Source: Amphiura filiformis (taxonomy: Eukaryota; Echinodermata; Ophiuroidea; Amphilepidida; Amphiuridae). From it: a stretch of 64,000 nt of DNA. Position numbers and translations under genes: made by a program. Each line of letters begins with the position of its first letter. The first letter of the stretch is position 1. The stretch lies in NCBI RefSeq assembly GCF_039555335.1, contig NC_092628.1, positions 73,410,713 through 73,474,712 of the forward strand, in the 5' to 3' direction. Below, piece after piece: positions 12,201 through 27,200 of this stretch. The notes below the pieces were generated by a model. That model was not told the DNA's origin and ran no database searches. It saw only the letters and a program-made list of their open reading frames with translations.

Positions 12201-15200
12201 TCCTTGCCTGTTTGATTTATGAAAATATAAGTGATCTTTTTGAAATCATAGTTTGCTCAATAAGTGAAGTTGGTGTAACATATACTGAATTCAGTTTTTA
12301 GTTTGGGTCATCTATATGCCCAATTGAATATAATACTGTGAAGTTGCTTTCAAAACAGTTTAGTTAATGTCTTGAGACCATTCATTTTATAATATTATGC
12401 GTTGTGTACATGACACACATTACTACAGGTTATAATCTTGACAGGCCAGGAAGCTGAAGCCTCAATCTTTCACATGTCCAATCAGTCGCAAATAAAATGT
12501 GTCACTTCATTTTATGGGAATGGTCTTCTTTTTCTTGATTTTATCTTCAAATCTGATCTTTCTTTTTTTCTTCATAGACCAGCATGATATGGGCTTTGTA
12601 GCCTGGTTGGAGGATTTGTTTGAGCCTGATCCCATCCGGACCCAAGCGTATCTTCGCGCGAAATTACAGTTTAAACAAACAAGCCTTCCCGTATTTGTCC
12701 ATACCTGTTCGATAATGAGTTTAAATATGCCCACCCACTTCGATTCTCTTCTACCCGGACATTACTACTACCTAACCAAGGCACCCTTACCTCTTCGAAT
12801 GTGATGTAGTGAGTCTTTTTGGCTGCCTGATCAAGCAAGACACTTTCAAATTGCATCCACCTGACGGGTATTCTCTCTCCCATGTACGGCTCTTTTAGTG
12901 CAATTTCAGTTAGATCAGTGCGAAGACAATGGATCATCTGCAATTCATTGAAAATACAGTCGCTTGTTTTATCTATTCTTACCCTCAAATATTAAAGTCC
13001 ATCACTCAATTACAGTGCGTGCTAAGACTTTTAAGTCTTATGAGAAAGTGTTAAAATACTTTCTCATAATCCGTGCACATCGACGGCAGTTGTATCTGGT
13101 GAGTGTCCCCCTCTTTCTTATACCCAGATAGCTTCTTTTATGTGTCTCCTCTTTCTGTACTGTTCCCTTATCCAGTGTGTTTGATTTATGAGTTCTCCCA
13201 TCCGATTACATGCTTTTTCTCTTCAACGAGATCTGCAATAACAGATTTGTTCTCCTTCTCTAGAATGGAGGCTTGTCTTTGCGTTCAAGTGAAATTTTTT
13301 TCAGCTTTGTCAGCTTCCTTTCTCCATGTTTTCTCCGATATACATGATATATGACTTATCACATAATGCGTCTGATGTGGCTTTTAAAAGCGGTTCTAAT
13401 GTCATATTTTCTCAAACTTGGAAGAGTATTGGACTCCCGTTTGTTTGAAAGCCCACTCATGGTAGCCGCATAATTTGATAGCCTCCTTAATTTTGATATC
13501 TTCCTTTCTGTTTAGTAATACACATCACATTGCAGGCTGACGTCGCACAGAACACCATGTATAGGGTGGGAGGAGTCACAAAAACAGAAGCAGAACAGAA
13601 AGAGGAGACCCATATAGGAAGCCATCTGGGTTAAGAAAGAGGGGGCCAAAACAACCAACAGAAACGAAGGGAACTACTTTCTTCCGCATATTTAACCTAA
13701 CAGTGCCATTTACACCAGCAGGAAGCAGCCGATGTTGATGTACATAGATTGGTCAATGATCTGTCAATTTGAGACAGTGTCGAGTTTTAACATGAAACTG
13801 TCGTTAAGGTACGTAAACCCAAATTTTGGATTTGTATAATTTGTATAATTCTGAAAATTGTATTTTCTTGTACATCTTAAACTGAGCTAACCTGTTCATT
13901 GAGCATAGCCAGGGAGGGTACGGTAAGGGAGAGCGGGGTAAGTTGAACCGCCAGGTAAGTTGAGCTACCCAATAAAGAAGGGAAAATCTGTAAATATGTC
14001 ATGTTGTCTCCCTAGACAGTACTTCGGTTATATTTATAAATGCGCTTTTATAAATACGCACGTGACCACCTCCGCGCTGCCATAACAGCTTGCAGATAGC
14101 AAGTCTCGAAGTGACCTTCTACATAGCGGGTGGTCTTCCTTGAATGCAAAGGCGGAACAACATGAGACTACTGTGCAGCAAAACTGTCTATTTTGTTCAA
14201 CTTTGTGATTATATTGTAAACGTTTCCGTCATTAAATGCTTTCAAAATGTTGTTTTTGATAACATATTATAAATTCGGAATGACGCCATGCGTAAAAGTT
14301 TTGCTATGCTTTTCTGTATAGTGGTCGATGCATGAGGATTTGGTCACGCTTGCTGGTCTTGGTACGTCGTGCCCATGAGTCATGTGCGTATTTATATTCA
14401 TAAATATAACCGAAGTACACTTCCGCGTTTCTTACTCGCAAAATTACTCTTAGAAATGGGGAGCGGTTGGGCAGCTCGTGACGAGCATCCTTGTCGAAAA
14501 CTAATGCAATTACCCCCCCCCCGGGCAATTTGGGCAGGAGTGATACCTTTTCATCGTCTTTGGTTCTATTCTTTGGATTATTTTCGATGCTGTATATTGT
14601 TGGGATGACGTGCCTCTCGTATGGCTTGCCCTTGATTGCACTGGATATCTCGTGTTTCTTTTCTGCCTCCTCTCTTGCCTGCAAAACATAGCAAAATATA
14701 TGAGCATAACTCACGGTACTGTCCGCATATATGCTCACCATCACGACAGCCATGACAGCCGGGGGACTCGGTAAAACTGGGCAGTAAAATAACCATGGGT
14801 CGTCAACATGGGTCGCATTTTCGGCCATTTGGTAGATCAATGAAACTTTGGTATCGATTTGCCAAAGATTTCTGGCAATTTTTTTAAAAAAAATTAAAAT
14901 TCTCAGCAGCATATCCTACCCATAACCAAACTCCGGGTCCCCGGTCCGGGGTCACGACAGTGTAGTAAACCCTTATGAAATCATCAACTTACATTGTTAT
15001 GAATACCTTTCTATAACAAGGCTGGACTTCTATTGATAACAACGGAGTATTATTGTACAGGAAACAATATTTGTAGGAAAACAGGCAGGTGACAAATTCC
15101 CGGGACAAATTAATACCTGTTGTTCTGGAGTAACCTGTTTACGGTTGTGATTCCGATGTGTTCCTATAATTACAATAGGTGGCGTCTTGTAGGATGAAGC

Positions 15201-18200
15201 ATCCTTTTGTTTTCGAACAGCTCCACGACCTTCTCTATTTTGTGATGTGTCTTCTCCATGTTGTGAAGAATCTGCATCTGTGCTTTGCATTGAGTCGCTC
15301 ATTGGTGTTGCGTATGCATAGATTGATTGAAGCCAAAAGTCTATGAACTCAAGACCCGTAAAATCATGGAAGCGAGATTTCTTTGACGAGTTCTGGAAAA
15401 ATACGACATATTTGAAGTTACTGAGAGAGAGGTGCCACTAACATGTATGACGCAAGTTAACAAGAGGAATGTCAATATGAGTGGAAAATCGCCAGAATTG
15501 ACCTACTCTGATTATAGGGAACACGAAGAGAGTATAGAAGCCTGTGTAAATTGGTAGAAAGTAGGCCTACAGTGGTTTAAGATGCTTTTATAGGCGTAGG
15601 TTTCCAGCTAACCAAATTGACCGGGATGGACGGGTAATTGAATTACGTTTTCGACGAGGATGTGCGCCCGGGATGTGCGTCTTGACTCCTTTATAGGGTA
15701 ATGTGAGCAAAAAAAGACGATTTGAAGCTATGAGCTTTAATAATGATAATAGTGAACTACATTTAGGATTGATGCTCACCCGATCGAAACACACATGGCC
15801 AACTTCCACCGGATCAGTTAGATTTGTACTGAGATCAAAGGCAAGCAGAAATATTGCACGACGATTCAGGAACACCTGCTCAATGTCACACATAAATACC
15901 GGTAATTAAACTAAAAAACAAGAGTCAATTATTTCAAAGATATACTACATCATCATCCAATGTCATCACTCGTCATCATATTCGTCATTACTATTATCAT
16001 CATCATAAAATATAATAATAAGTACTATTATGATCATCATCGCTATCATCATTATTATGATTATCGTATTTTTTATAAACCATTTCGAATACCTTCAACT
16101 TACCTGATGTGCATTGTAATAGACATCTTGTCCAGCAAAATCCCAGAACTGAAATTCTAGAACAGGTTCAACTTCATCTTTGTTGTCACTTTGTCGCTGC
16201 TTGTCTAGCTCTTGATCCAACTCCTTCAAAATTTCTGGTGGTAACTCTTAGAATATATAGATTAAAAAAAATGTCGACTAAGGAACGGAAAAGACGCTGT
16301 TCAACGGGCCCAACCGACACAGAATTTGTGTTTTAAATGATATCTTCTATTTTTTCCAGACATTTGTCAAGATCATCCTACTCTAAGTATTACGTGTCAC
16401 TTCACCGTGTGCAAAAATCAAAAGCTAATTGTACATGTTCAAAAGCAAAAATGTTACTTCGACATCAGTCTTTGTCACAGACGACTCGCGATCCTTACTC
16501 GCTAGCTTGCTTCCCAGTCTGTAACACAAACTAGCACGACATAGGACTGGCTCAGTTCCTCTGATCACGCTGTCCTCGAATTTAGCGCGCGGAGATGGCT
16601 GGTCAGGTTTATATATAGGGCCTCATATACAGCAACGGACTAGTGTAAACACAACAAAGAATTTGAATTCTCGTGACAGGCCCTAACCGAAAATCTAAAT
16701 CTGAGGCACCCGAACTGAGAACCGAACATTTGAATAATTTCAAAATTGAATTTTAATTCCTGGTCTTAGTATCGTATTTACCCTGTTGGTGTTATTAGTA
16801 TATTTACCGGTTAATGCAATCGGTGTGGTTTTATTCGATACTTTCGACGATGACTGTTGTTCCTGAAAGAAAATATTATGATACTAATCAGGCAAGTTTC
16901 AGTTAAATGATTGTAAGTTGAAATTGACATATTTTTAATATCCTCTCACAAAGCGGACACAAAATAAAGGAAGTAAGATAACAGTTTTGATAAGACAGTA
17001 AACCAGATAACACATTTAAATCTTACCACGAGATCTGTGATTCCTGTATTGTTAGGTAGGTTCTCTATATTTGATGAGCTACTGACAGGAGCTTTCGATT
17101 CTGCGTTCTCATCTTCCGTCTTGTTCCCGCTCGATTCAATATCGGTTGCCAAGGTTGCAGAATTCCTAGTTGTATCCATAGCGACACTTTCCTCAGGGTG
17201 TAAAATGTTTTTAGCCATATTGTATCCCATCGCTTTTATATATTCACTTTTAATCTTCTTTGCGCGCTCTGAAATGAATTGTAACATTGTGGTGAAATTT
17301 CAACCAATTTCAAACTTCCTGCATTCTTTTTTTTTTAATTACACCAAAGGATTTAGAAGAAAGTATAGTTAAACCTATCTAGGACGTACCATTAGATTTA
17401 TTACCAGAAAGGTCAAATGTCAACTTTGTGGCTGTATGGGGTCAAAACTATGAAAAGGGTGCTCGATATCACAATTTAAATAAAGAATAGTTGACACTGT
17501 CTAGGCTGTTTCTGTATGCGGCAAAATCGATGAAGGTCAATAGGCCTCAAAGGCCCGGCTCAATTGGAGGTGACCTGCTTTGTTGCGTTACATGGGTACA
17601 TGGCACGTCCTGGATAGTGCAAACTATTTTTAATTTAATTTTTTTTATATCAAACTAATATTTTGACACCTCTTTCAAAACATGTTTTTGACCACACATA
17701 GTAAAGAACGATGCGCCATAGAAGGGTAAATTATACTTTTTATGAAACCTTGACTAGAAGAATACTTAATTTGGTATCGTTTTTCCCGCCCAAAACACTA
17801 CTCCTTAGTATGGCCATCCCTAAAATGCATATCAGGAAAACATGTTTAAATACGATGATACTAAAATTTTACAATGACCACAGTGATGCTTTACAGCCTA
17901 CCTTCTATTCCACTCCGTTGTAGATGCCACGAAGATCCAGCTTTGTGAATCGGAACTCTACATGTCTTCGTCGTATCAACTCCGTCCGTAACTGGTTGCG
18001 AAGCACTATACCTACGATAAACAAGACAAATGTTTTCCATATTGAGAGACACTTTTTCATCCGATTGCATATTTTCCAAACATGTGTTATTGTTTTCTCC
18101 GTAAAAAGCAATACCGTAAAACCTCGTCTACAAGCATATATAGTATTTTATGGAAGCTAAATTAATACGAAACAAGCGTAAATATACCAATACAATAAAT

Positions 18201-21200
18201 TTGTCTTACAATAATACTTGTTTGTATATGATTGGATCTGTAATTTATTTGCTCAAACTCCATAATGGCGCCGGCATTAATTTAGCTTTCATCAGAAGCA
18301 CTCTATATGCTTGTAGACGAGGTTTTACGGTAACTCAAAAAACTTTTCATTATTACTGTTCCTTACTTTTGTGCAAGCAGTGAATTCATTAGACTGGTCT
18401 TCCCAACTCGTTCCTGCCCAACTAGCATGATCCGTGTTCTATAAATCGGTCTTGTTCCGTGACGTGAAGCTCTAAGGTACGCCTGCAGAGCCTTTGGCCC
18501 TTTTGTCAAAATTTCTTTAGGAGCTATGTCTGCTTAAAAACAAAAATAAAGGTAAAATAGAAGGGACGAAAAACCTGGTTGGATTCTTATTGATTCAAAA
18601 TATCATGTAATCGGTGGACTACATTGTTATATAATGATTGTAAAGTACAATCAGATTAAAATGTATTTAAAAAGTTTCGTACTTTTTCTTTTAAGGATTC
18701 TGTGCCTGGTAATTAATTAACGCACGGTAGAAAAATAAATATCTCACCTGTATCAGATTCCTGGGTTTGATCTTTGAATATGTTCCTGGCTCCCTCGAAT
18801 AACCTCGACATCAACGAGCTCTTTGGCTCGGGGTCTGGTGCCTCAAGTGCTGCAAAGATAGCCTCGTCAAAAACATTCTTTACTTCTTTCTAAAAGACAA
18901 TGCAAATCGTGTTAAGGGAAGACTTTCATGATAAACAAATTTGGGTCAAGAAGGAAAAATGATCATTTTAATTTGTATATTTAATATTCAATTGCCGGTA
19001 CTTGGATTTTCACTTTAAACGGTGTAAAAATTCATAAGCTTGGCTTTTTTAGATGAAAGAGAAAAATCATATCAACAAAATGTCCGAGTTAGATTTTTTA
19101 TTTTGGCAAAAAAAGTACCCTAAAGTACTACACATGCACGTTTTTATACGTATAAAAACAACATTTCTTGGTACTTTAGAAAAAATCTGACAACAACATT
19201 TTTAGATATAATGACTTTTTTCTTTCATCAAACAAATATAAATTTAAAAAGTTTAAAGTTCATAGCTCATTTCCATGGGTCCATTAATTATTTAAAATTT
19301 AACACCTTATAATTATCAAAAATGTTAGCCAATTAAATAGGCAAATTAGATGAAAACCCTTTTTTTTTTATTTACTTTTAAAGATTGCCTATACATACCA
19401 CATTAGGAGATTATAGCACCTTTATTAAAGAAAAATTGATTTCCATGATCCATGATAATAGGCATTGCTTACTTGCTTACTGCTTATTTCGGGTGGTTTT
19501 CCCGAACCACGACAGCTCTCCATATCCTCCTGTCCTGCATCGCCGTTCCCAGGTCAGATGCTTCCAGTCCGGTGTCTTGCTTGAGTATATCTACATATGT
19601 AAGGGGTGGTCTACCAGGGTTTCTTGTTCCAAGTTTGGGTGCCCAGTTTATCAGGTTGGCGACAGGTTCACACTTGCTTCTGAAGCAGTGGCCAGCGAAG
19701 CGTGTTCTCCTTTCTCTGATCTTCTCAGAGAGCCTTGGGAGTTCTCCATACAACTCTTTGTTGCTTATGTGCTGTTTCCAGTGGATGTTGTACACTGCCC
19801 TAAGCATACAGGTGTAACAGCCGTCCAGCTCTTTAGATAGTTTGGGAGTTATGGTCCAGGCTTCACATCCGTACGTTAACACAGACTCCACTGTTGCACT
19901 GAAGACCCTCAGTTTGAAATTCTTTGGTAGAGCAGACTTCCAGATCTTACTTAGGCTGTTGCATGCTCTCCAAGCTGCTGCCTTGCGCGTTTTGACATCA
20001 TGCTCTGTGCTAGCCATCCATGCTCCGAGGTATTTGAAGTCTTTCACCTCGTCTAGCTTTGTACCATTATTCGTGCTGATGTTAACCTGCTGATCTAGGT
20101 TAAAGGACATGAACTTTGTCTTGGTGGCGTTCATCTTTAATCCAACTCTTCCAACTGATGTTTCTACCCTTTGCAGCAGTTCCTGAGCTTGATTTATTTC
20201 TTCTGACAGTAGGGCGATGTCATCAGCGAAGTCCAGGTCGGTTACCACTTCTGGCCCAACTCGTCTGCTCTTTCTCCTTTCAAGCTGGAATCCTAGTGCT
20301 TCTTCCTTGCCATCTATAGCCACTCTCAAGGCATAGTCAAGCACTATCACAAACAGATACGGGGCAAGTGTATCTCCTTGTAGAACGCCGGCTACGATGT
20401 CAAACAGCTCAGTTTCTCCATCAGGGAGATCACTTTGGCTTTCGTTTTCTTGTACGTCCTTCCAATGGCATCCACAAGTTGTTTTGGTATCCCATAAGCT
20501 CTGAGGATTTGTAGCATCTTGCCTCGGTGAATAGTGTCGAAGGCTTTTCGGAAGTCAATGAATGTGATAATGGCTGGTAGATTTTTGGCCTTCACTCCTT
20601 CAATTATCCTTCTAAGAGCCAGTATGTGGCTGACGGTAGTTCTTCCCACTCTGAAGCCATTCTGGTTGTTTCTCAGAAGTCCATCAACTTTGGGTCTTAT
20701 CCTGTTGAGTATCAACCTATTGAAGGTTTTGGCTACTATTGAGGATAGGCTGATGCCACGGTAATTGCCTCCTTCACTTAGGTCTCCTGACTTTGGTATT
20801 GGGATTATGTTAAGAATAGACCACTGATCAGGCATTCTTTCTTTCAGCAATGCATCGTTGCAAAATCCTAGCATCAGGTCATCTAGGTCACATCTCTTTA
20901 AAACTTCGGGTGGGATGCCGTCTTCTCCACTACTCTTTCCCTCTGCTATTGCTGTCTTTGCCTTTGTGTATTCTTCATGGCTAAAAGGACCAACCTCAAT
21001 CGAGAGATCATCTGTGATGGGCTCTATCGTATCATCTTCTCCCTCTATATCTGGGGAACTTCCTAGTAGATCTTTGAAATGATGATACCAGTTGTTAACC
21101 CTTTCCATCTGAGTGTCTCCTTTCAGCTGGCCCCTCATTGACGATTTTCTTCCTGTAATGTCATTGATCAGTCTCCAACTCTGACTGTGCTTACAGTTGT

Positions 21201-24200
21201 CATGAGCCATTTCAACTTCTCTCAGCTTGATATTGAGATCGTCCTCTATTGCCTGGTTATAGGCTCCTGCTAGTTCAGACTTTGCCTGATTATAACTGAG
21301 CCTGTTGTCTTCGGTTGTGCATTCTTGATATGTCTCATAAGCCTTCTTGATTTTCTGTCTTGCTGTTGTTACTCTGTGATCACTTGAGAAGCACGCCTTC
21401 CTGATTTTCTTTCTAACAGGGATGATCTTCTCTGTTGCTTCTGCAGTGGCGCTTATGAATCTCTCATATCGCTCGGTTGCATTTTCATTGATGTCTTCTA
21501 GAGGCTGGAATCTGTTACGTACCTCAATTGTGTATTGCTGCTGTAACTTGTTGTTTGAACACAGTACCTTCCAGTCGTAGTGTTTCTTTCTTGACAAAGC
21601 TTTGCTCTTTCTTAGGCTTAGTCTGATCCTTGCTGATACAATCCTATGATCAGATCCTACGCTGGAAAAGGTGCTATAAGCTTCAGCGTTCAGCAAGCTG
21701 TTCTTCCACTTTTTCCGAATCAGAACATAGTCCAGTTGATATTTGCTTCCCGTTGGGCTAATGTACGTCCACAGCTTTCCATTCCTCTTTCTGAAGTAGG
21801 TATTAGCAATTATGAGGTTTTTCTCAATTGCCAAATCTACCATATACTTTCCATTTCTGTTGGTTGTGTCATGATAGGTATAATTTGCATCTCCAGTTCC
21901 AACTCTACCATTGAAGTCTCCTACTATAACAAGGACATTGTGAGCTGGGATGGAATCAATGGCTCTTCTTAAGTTGTCATAGTGTGCTTCAATGTTGTCT
22001 TCATTGTCCACGTTAGTTGGACAATAGGTAACTATTACTGTTGTTGCTGGGTTACCCTGAAAGTTGGCAGCCAAGATACGGTCTGTGTGATGTGTCACGC
22101 TAGCTAGTGAGCTTTTTGTACTAGAACTGAGAACGATGCCAACTCCGCCAGTTGCTGCACCTGCTCTATTTCTGACAGCTGAAGTTGTAATTAGCGTCTG
22201 GCCAAGGATGTTCTCATATCTGACTGGTTCCTTGTGGACTATACGATGTTCCTGTATCCCCAGGATGTCTATGTTGTATGCCATTAAGCTGCACACTAGT
22301 TCCTCGCTGCATCTTTGCTCTCTGATGGTCCTCACATTCATGGTGGAGATTGTGACAATTTTCTTGCAGTTCATAAGGTTACTCCTTTTGCTTCCACATA
22401 TGTCAGCCTTGTCCCTTCCTTGCGGCTTTGAGGACAAGCCATCATTTGATTTCTCAGAATCCGTGTCAGCTCCAGGAGTTGGTGTTTTTGTAGGGACTCT
22501 AACCCTAGTGTAGTTTAGGTTTGCTGTCATAGTTTTTTCTTTTGCTGCTTAATTCTGCGGTCGCAACTCCTACAGAATGGTTTAACATAGGAGTTTGCCT
22601 TCTCACAGTTGTCTTGTGGCCGCTGTATAATAATGAGAAATCATTTTATCAACGCCCTTCACTCTTACCACTTCCGTCTCCAACCAGATGTGGTAAGTTG
22701 TACAGGACTCAGGACTCCCTGCTTGTGTTCACTGACCGTATCCATAGAGTATTAACTATTATGAAACGCCCTTCTGCCGGAGACAAGAGATTGCATCTCA
22801 AAACCGCCTGAGGTAGTGAACTACCTCAGCTATTTGACCCATAGCTGGGGCTTGGTTGATGGGCGCCAGGGCATGTCCACACGCCGGTGGGCCTGCGCGC
22901 CGCATCTCTGGGGCCCAAAGCTGCTCCGAGATCCCTTACAGTTTCGCCTGGGGCCGTGGGGTACCCAGTTACCGTGTGCTGTCGCTGGGAGGCACTGTAA
23001 GAGTCTTGATGTAGGAGAGGCTATGTACTGGCAGGAGAAGGCTTACGTACTCTGCTTCCCTTTTCGCCTTACGGCTAGCCAGCGGCAGAAGCTGAAAGCA
23101 GAAATTTGCAAGCACTAAACTACATGCTACTACTAATCTACCTCGCTAATGCACTAGACGCATCACAACACCCTGTGTCCAAAGGACACCAACACACTAA
23201 CAATTGCAACAATATATCAATTCTGATAAACGTGAAGTTGGAAGGCATAACAGAATCAAAAGCAACTGTCGCACAGCGACAACGCCTGGTAATATACCCG
23301 GGATCAATACACATCTATCTGCTATGCGCGATTTGATATTCAGACGATAAATCTTTGGATACCTGGGTAGAAAATGTTAAATATCTCCCGTAATGTTTGC
23401 TTTCTAAAGAAGCCAATTGTAAGGCTTGCATTAATATATGTGTTGAAAGAACATGAAAGTCGTTAGCGTGCGTATTGACAAACAATCGTGCGTTTTGAAA
23501 TCAAAAACTGACAAAAACTCAGATTTTATATGTGCAGAAGAAAAAAATGACAGCTGCCCTCATTCGTAAACACTCGGGTTACTGAACATAACACGGTACT
23601 ATAGCGCAGTGGGACCACTGGTGGAGGCAGTCTAAAGCAGATGACGTACCAGGCTCACTGATATCTACAGAGGTCAGTCACTAGCCTATTGTCAATAGCC
23701 TTAGTCGGATGTCCCTCGGCCCATTATGCTTCTCAAAACTACTAAACAGGTCGGAACAAAATGGCCATTCGTGGCTATTGAAGAACGTGGATTCGACCTA
23801 CCATCACGGCGATTTGCGCCATAAAGATATCGGTGCATTGACACTGTGTGTCGACTGTTCATTGCCAGAAGTGAGTAAGTGCAATAGCTGACATTAGTAG
23901 GTGTCATGTATATATGAGAGCAAATACAGTGTGGAAATCGCCAATTTTCACAAGGCAGCTATTGTACTTACCCACTTCTGTCACTGTGCAGTCGTTGTAT
24001 TTATACCTGCGTTTTGAGAGAACATTCCAAATATTTGACAGCTCCCAACTGTTTAGCAAGTTGTTCCCCTTTCTCTCTGGTTATTGGCTTTACTCCATGC
24101 TTGGTTAATTTTTCCAGTAAACGAGGATCATCCCTTATCTCGGTTTCCAGGCCTACTAAAATGAAAGGCGTATTGCGACAATGGTGTGTTATTTCCGGAA

Positions 24201-27200
24201 CCCACTGGAAATTAATGAAGAATGATATTTTTCTATGAGTGGCAAATTTTCTTTTTCTTTTTTTTTTTTCTTACTTTTACATCGTGTACATATATATATA
24301 TAAGTTCAGGACTTCTGAACGAAAAACGAAAACCGGTGAGCGTGTGGGGAACCATTCACTCAATGATATTTCAGGTGGTGTGCGGCATGATTTACTGGAA
24401 TAAACAAGAAGGCAAAACCTCTCCCTCGTTTGGCAAGTATTTGTCCAATAAAAGAGAAGACTGGTTTTCTCAGTGAAGAGCCCGGTGTCTTCATTCCAAA
24501 AAGCTGATTTCTTGATCCAAAAAGCTGCTTTGTCGATCAAGGACCAGGAATTCCATCGATAAATATGCTTCTTGTTAAAAAAAACCAGGGATGTTCTCAT
24601 ACTAGCCTACCTGTATATTGGTTTTTTCTTTTGATGCATACTACTTACCATACGCCTGGACTGTTCAATTTTCACACTGAGTGATCGGAGCCTAACCAAC
24701 AACATTTAAACTTTATTTCTTAATATACTTGCTTGGTTTGTGATATTGTAAGCGTTTTAAAATTTCAAAATAATCCCATTCAACTACACGACCGACAAAG
24801 GAAAAGTCTTGAATTTATTAAATTTTGCCGCACACCACCTGTGAAATCTTTGACAATTTCATCACGACCTCTACGGCGGTTCCTGTCGCCTATAAAAGGA
24901 AACAGTCAGCTGTGATGGGTTGCCAGTCTAATAAAACCACTAGTGTAATGTGAGTCTAACACCTTAATTTTTCTTGGATTGTACAAAAAAAAACTAATCT
25001 ATACATTCCAAATGAACTTGTTCAAAGAAAAAGCTTACCTTTTCTTTCACACTTTCGAAGCTTGCTTGCAGAGCGATTGAAAAAATCACGAGAAAGACAT
25101 CTGTTTGTGGATATGACAGTGGCCGTAGCCTATCGTAATCCTGTTGTCCTGTATTATAGAAATAAAATGTTTGCTATGATTGAAATTCATTCAAGTGTGA
25201 GTGATGGGTCATGCATATTTCTCAACTTATGGTAACTCGTGATTCTGAAAATACACAATTTTAGGTTTTTTTAAACTTGGATCACTGAATTGATGAGTCT
25301 TAAATAACATGTAATCTATCGTTTGACGTCTCGACGCCCTGAAAACGGAAATTGATCAAGGGATCGTTTTTCAGCAAGACTCGACTGCAACAATGATTCT
25401 GTATAAATTCAGCTTCCGTTTAAATGTGTGTAAAAAAAATTGCCCCCCACATTTTACCCTCCCACCAGCCTCAAAATTATTGCACAGCCCCTTATAGCCA
25501 CTCCCTAGTCAGGGCCGTTCCTATGGATTTTGCCGCCCTAGGCAAAGCCTCTCCCTGCCGCCCCACCAAAGCATACCAAAAATGTGTTAAGGGGCCGGGG
25601 TTACCCCCTTGAAAACTCATCAGTTTTCCGCCCTGTTTTCTGTTTCTCTTTTCGCCCCTTTTTATTTTTCCTCCTATTTTTCTTTTTATCCGCACTCATT
25701 GTCTTCCCTTCTCTTTCTCCATTCCCCTTTTTTCTTTTTTTTTTTTTTCGCCTGTTTTTGCGCCCCTCTGCGTTTGCCGCCCTAGGCGACCGCCTTACCT
25801 GGCCTAATGGTCGGAACGGCCCTGTCCCTAGTGTTTAAAAAGACCAGGTAAAAAGTTAATAACTGTTGTTGAAAAATTCACAGTAAGTACGATTTATTCA
25901 GAAACTTAAACTTTGAATCTGTTATTACCTGCAGTGTCAAATATTCCTAGTGCGTATGGTTCTCCACCAATCATTACAGTTACTTGATAATTATCGAAAA
26001 CCTAAAATATACAAATACACATGTAAATCTACAAGAGATGGTGTAAAATGCATACGGCCTAGGCCGAAGGCCGAGTTTGGCCTCGCTACATAGGCCGAGT
26101 CTTCATAAAAAAGTTTGAAGGACTACTCAGACTTGGCAAGAACGTTGCATTGCAAATAAAGTTGTTATTATGTTGCTGTTCATAATGACTAGAACAAAAT
26201 AGTGTTATTATACAAAGATGGACAACGTCATGCACAAAAGTAACGAAAGCTACATATAAAAGGGCATATTTTATCACATACATCATAATGAAGATGAATG
26301 GATATATAAACTACTCACATAAAGAATGTCCGCACTTATGCAACCCGCCCTACACCAAACCCTGATCGTGTTATGACATTTTGAGTGATAAGGTCGTGTG
26401 CAGAATCTTGTTAGCTGCAATTTGATACCACATTTGCTACCAAACACTCTAAATTCACAGAGATTGATACCAATATATGAAATTTGGTGCATTTGTAAAT
26501 GTTGCAAATTAGAAACGGACCACGCGGACCTGTCGAGGTAAATTGCGGAGCCTGACCATTGCAACAATCCATGCGTTTTAAATTAACAATTGAATAAGGC
26601 GCGCACTTGGGATAGTCGACAGCTGCCCATCGTGGGCAAGAAAGCAATTTCGAACGCATGCATCGTTTTGATTTGAAAATGCACCAAATTTCATATACTG
26701 GTGGTATCAATCTTTGTCAATTTAGAGTGTTTGGTAGAAAAAACACGATCAGGTTTTGGTGTAGGACGGGTTACATAAGTGCGGACTTTCTTTATGTAAG
26801 TAAGTAAGTAAGTAAGTAAGTAATAATTGCTGTATAAAGCATGATACGTGCTAGTTTCTTGGGTAGATACAGATTAGCATTGAAGCCATATTGTAACATT
26901 TGCTGAGAAGGACGCCCTCAAGTTTGGTCTAAATACTGATTTTTACATGATTGAAATGTATTTAGTATTACATATCCTCTGTAAAAATCAAGGTTATAGG
27001 TTCTGTGTAGTTGTAACAAGGTTTTGAATAAACGATTGAATACGTCGTTTTATTATTAGTCGAAATATTAGCCGAACGTGTATGTGATACCCATACACAT
27101 GATACACTGTACATATACACGGAGTGCGAGAAGGCCATTATAACCATGATAACACATCAAAATGACCGAACACAGTCACGATAGAGAGAGTGGCGTGCAT

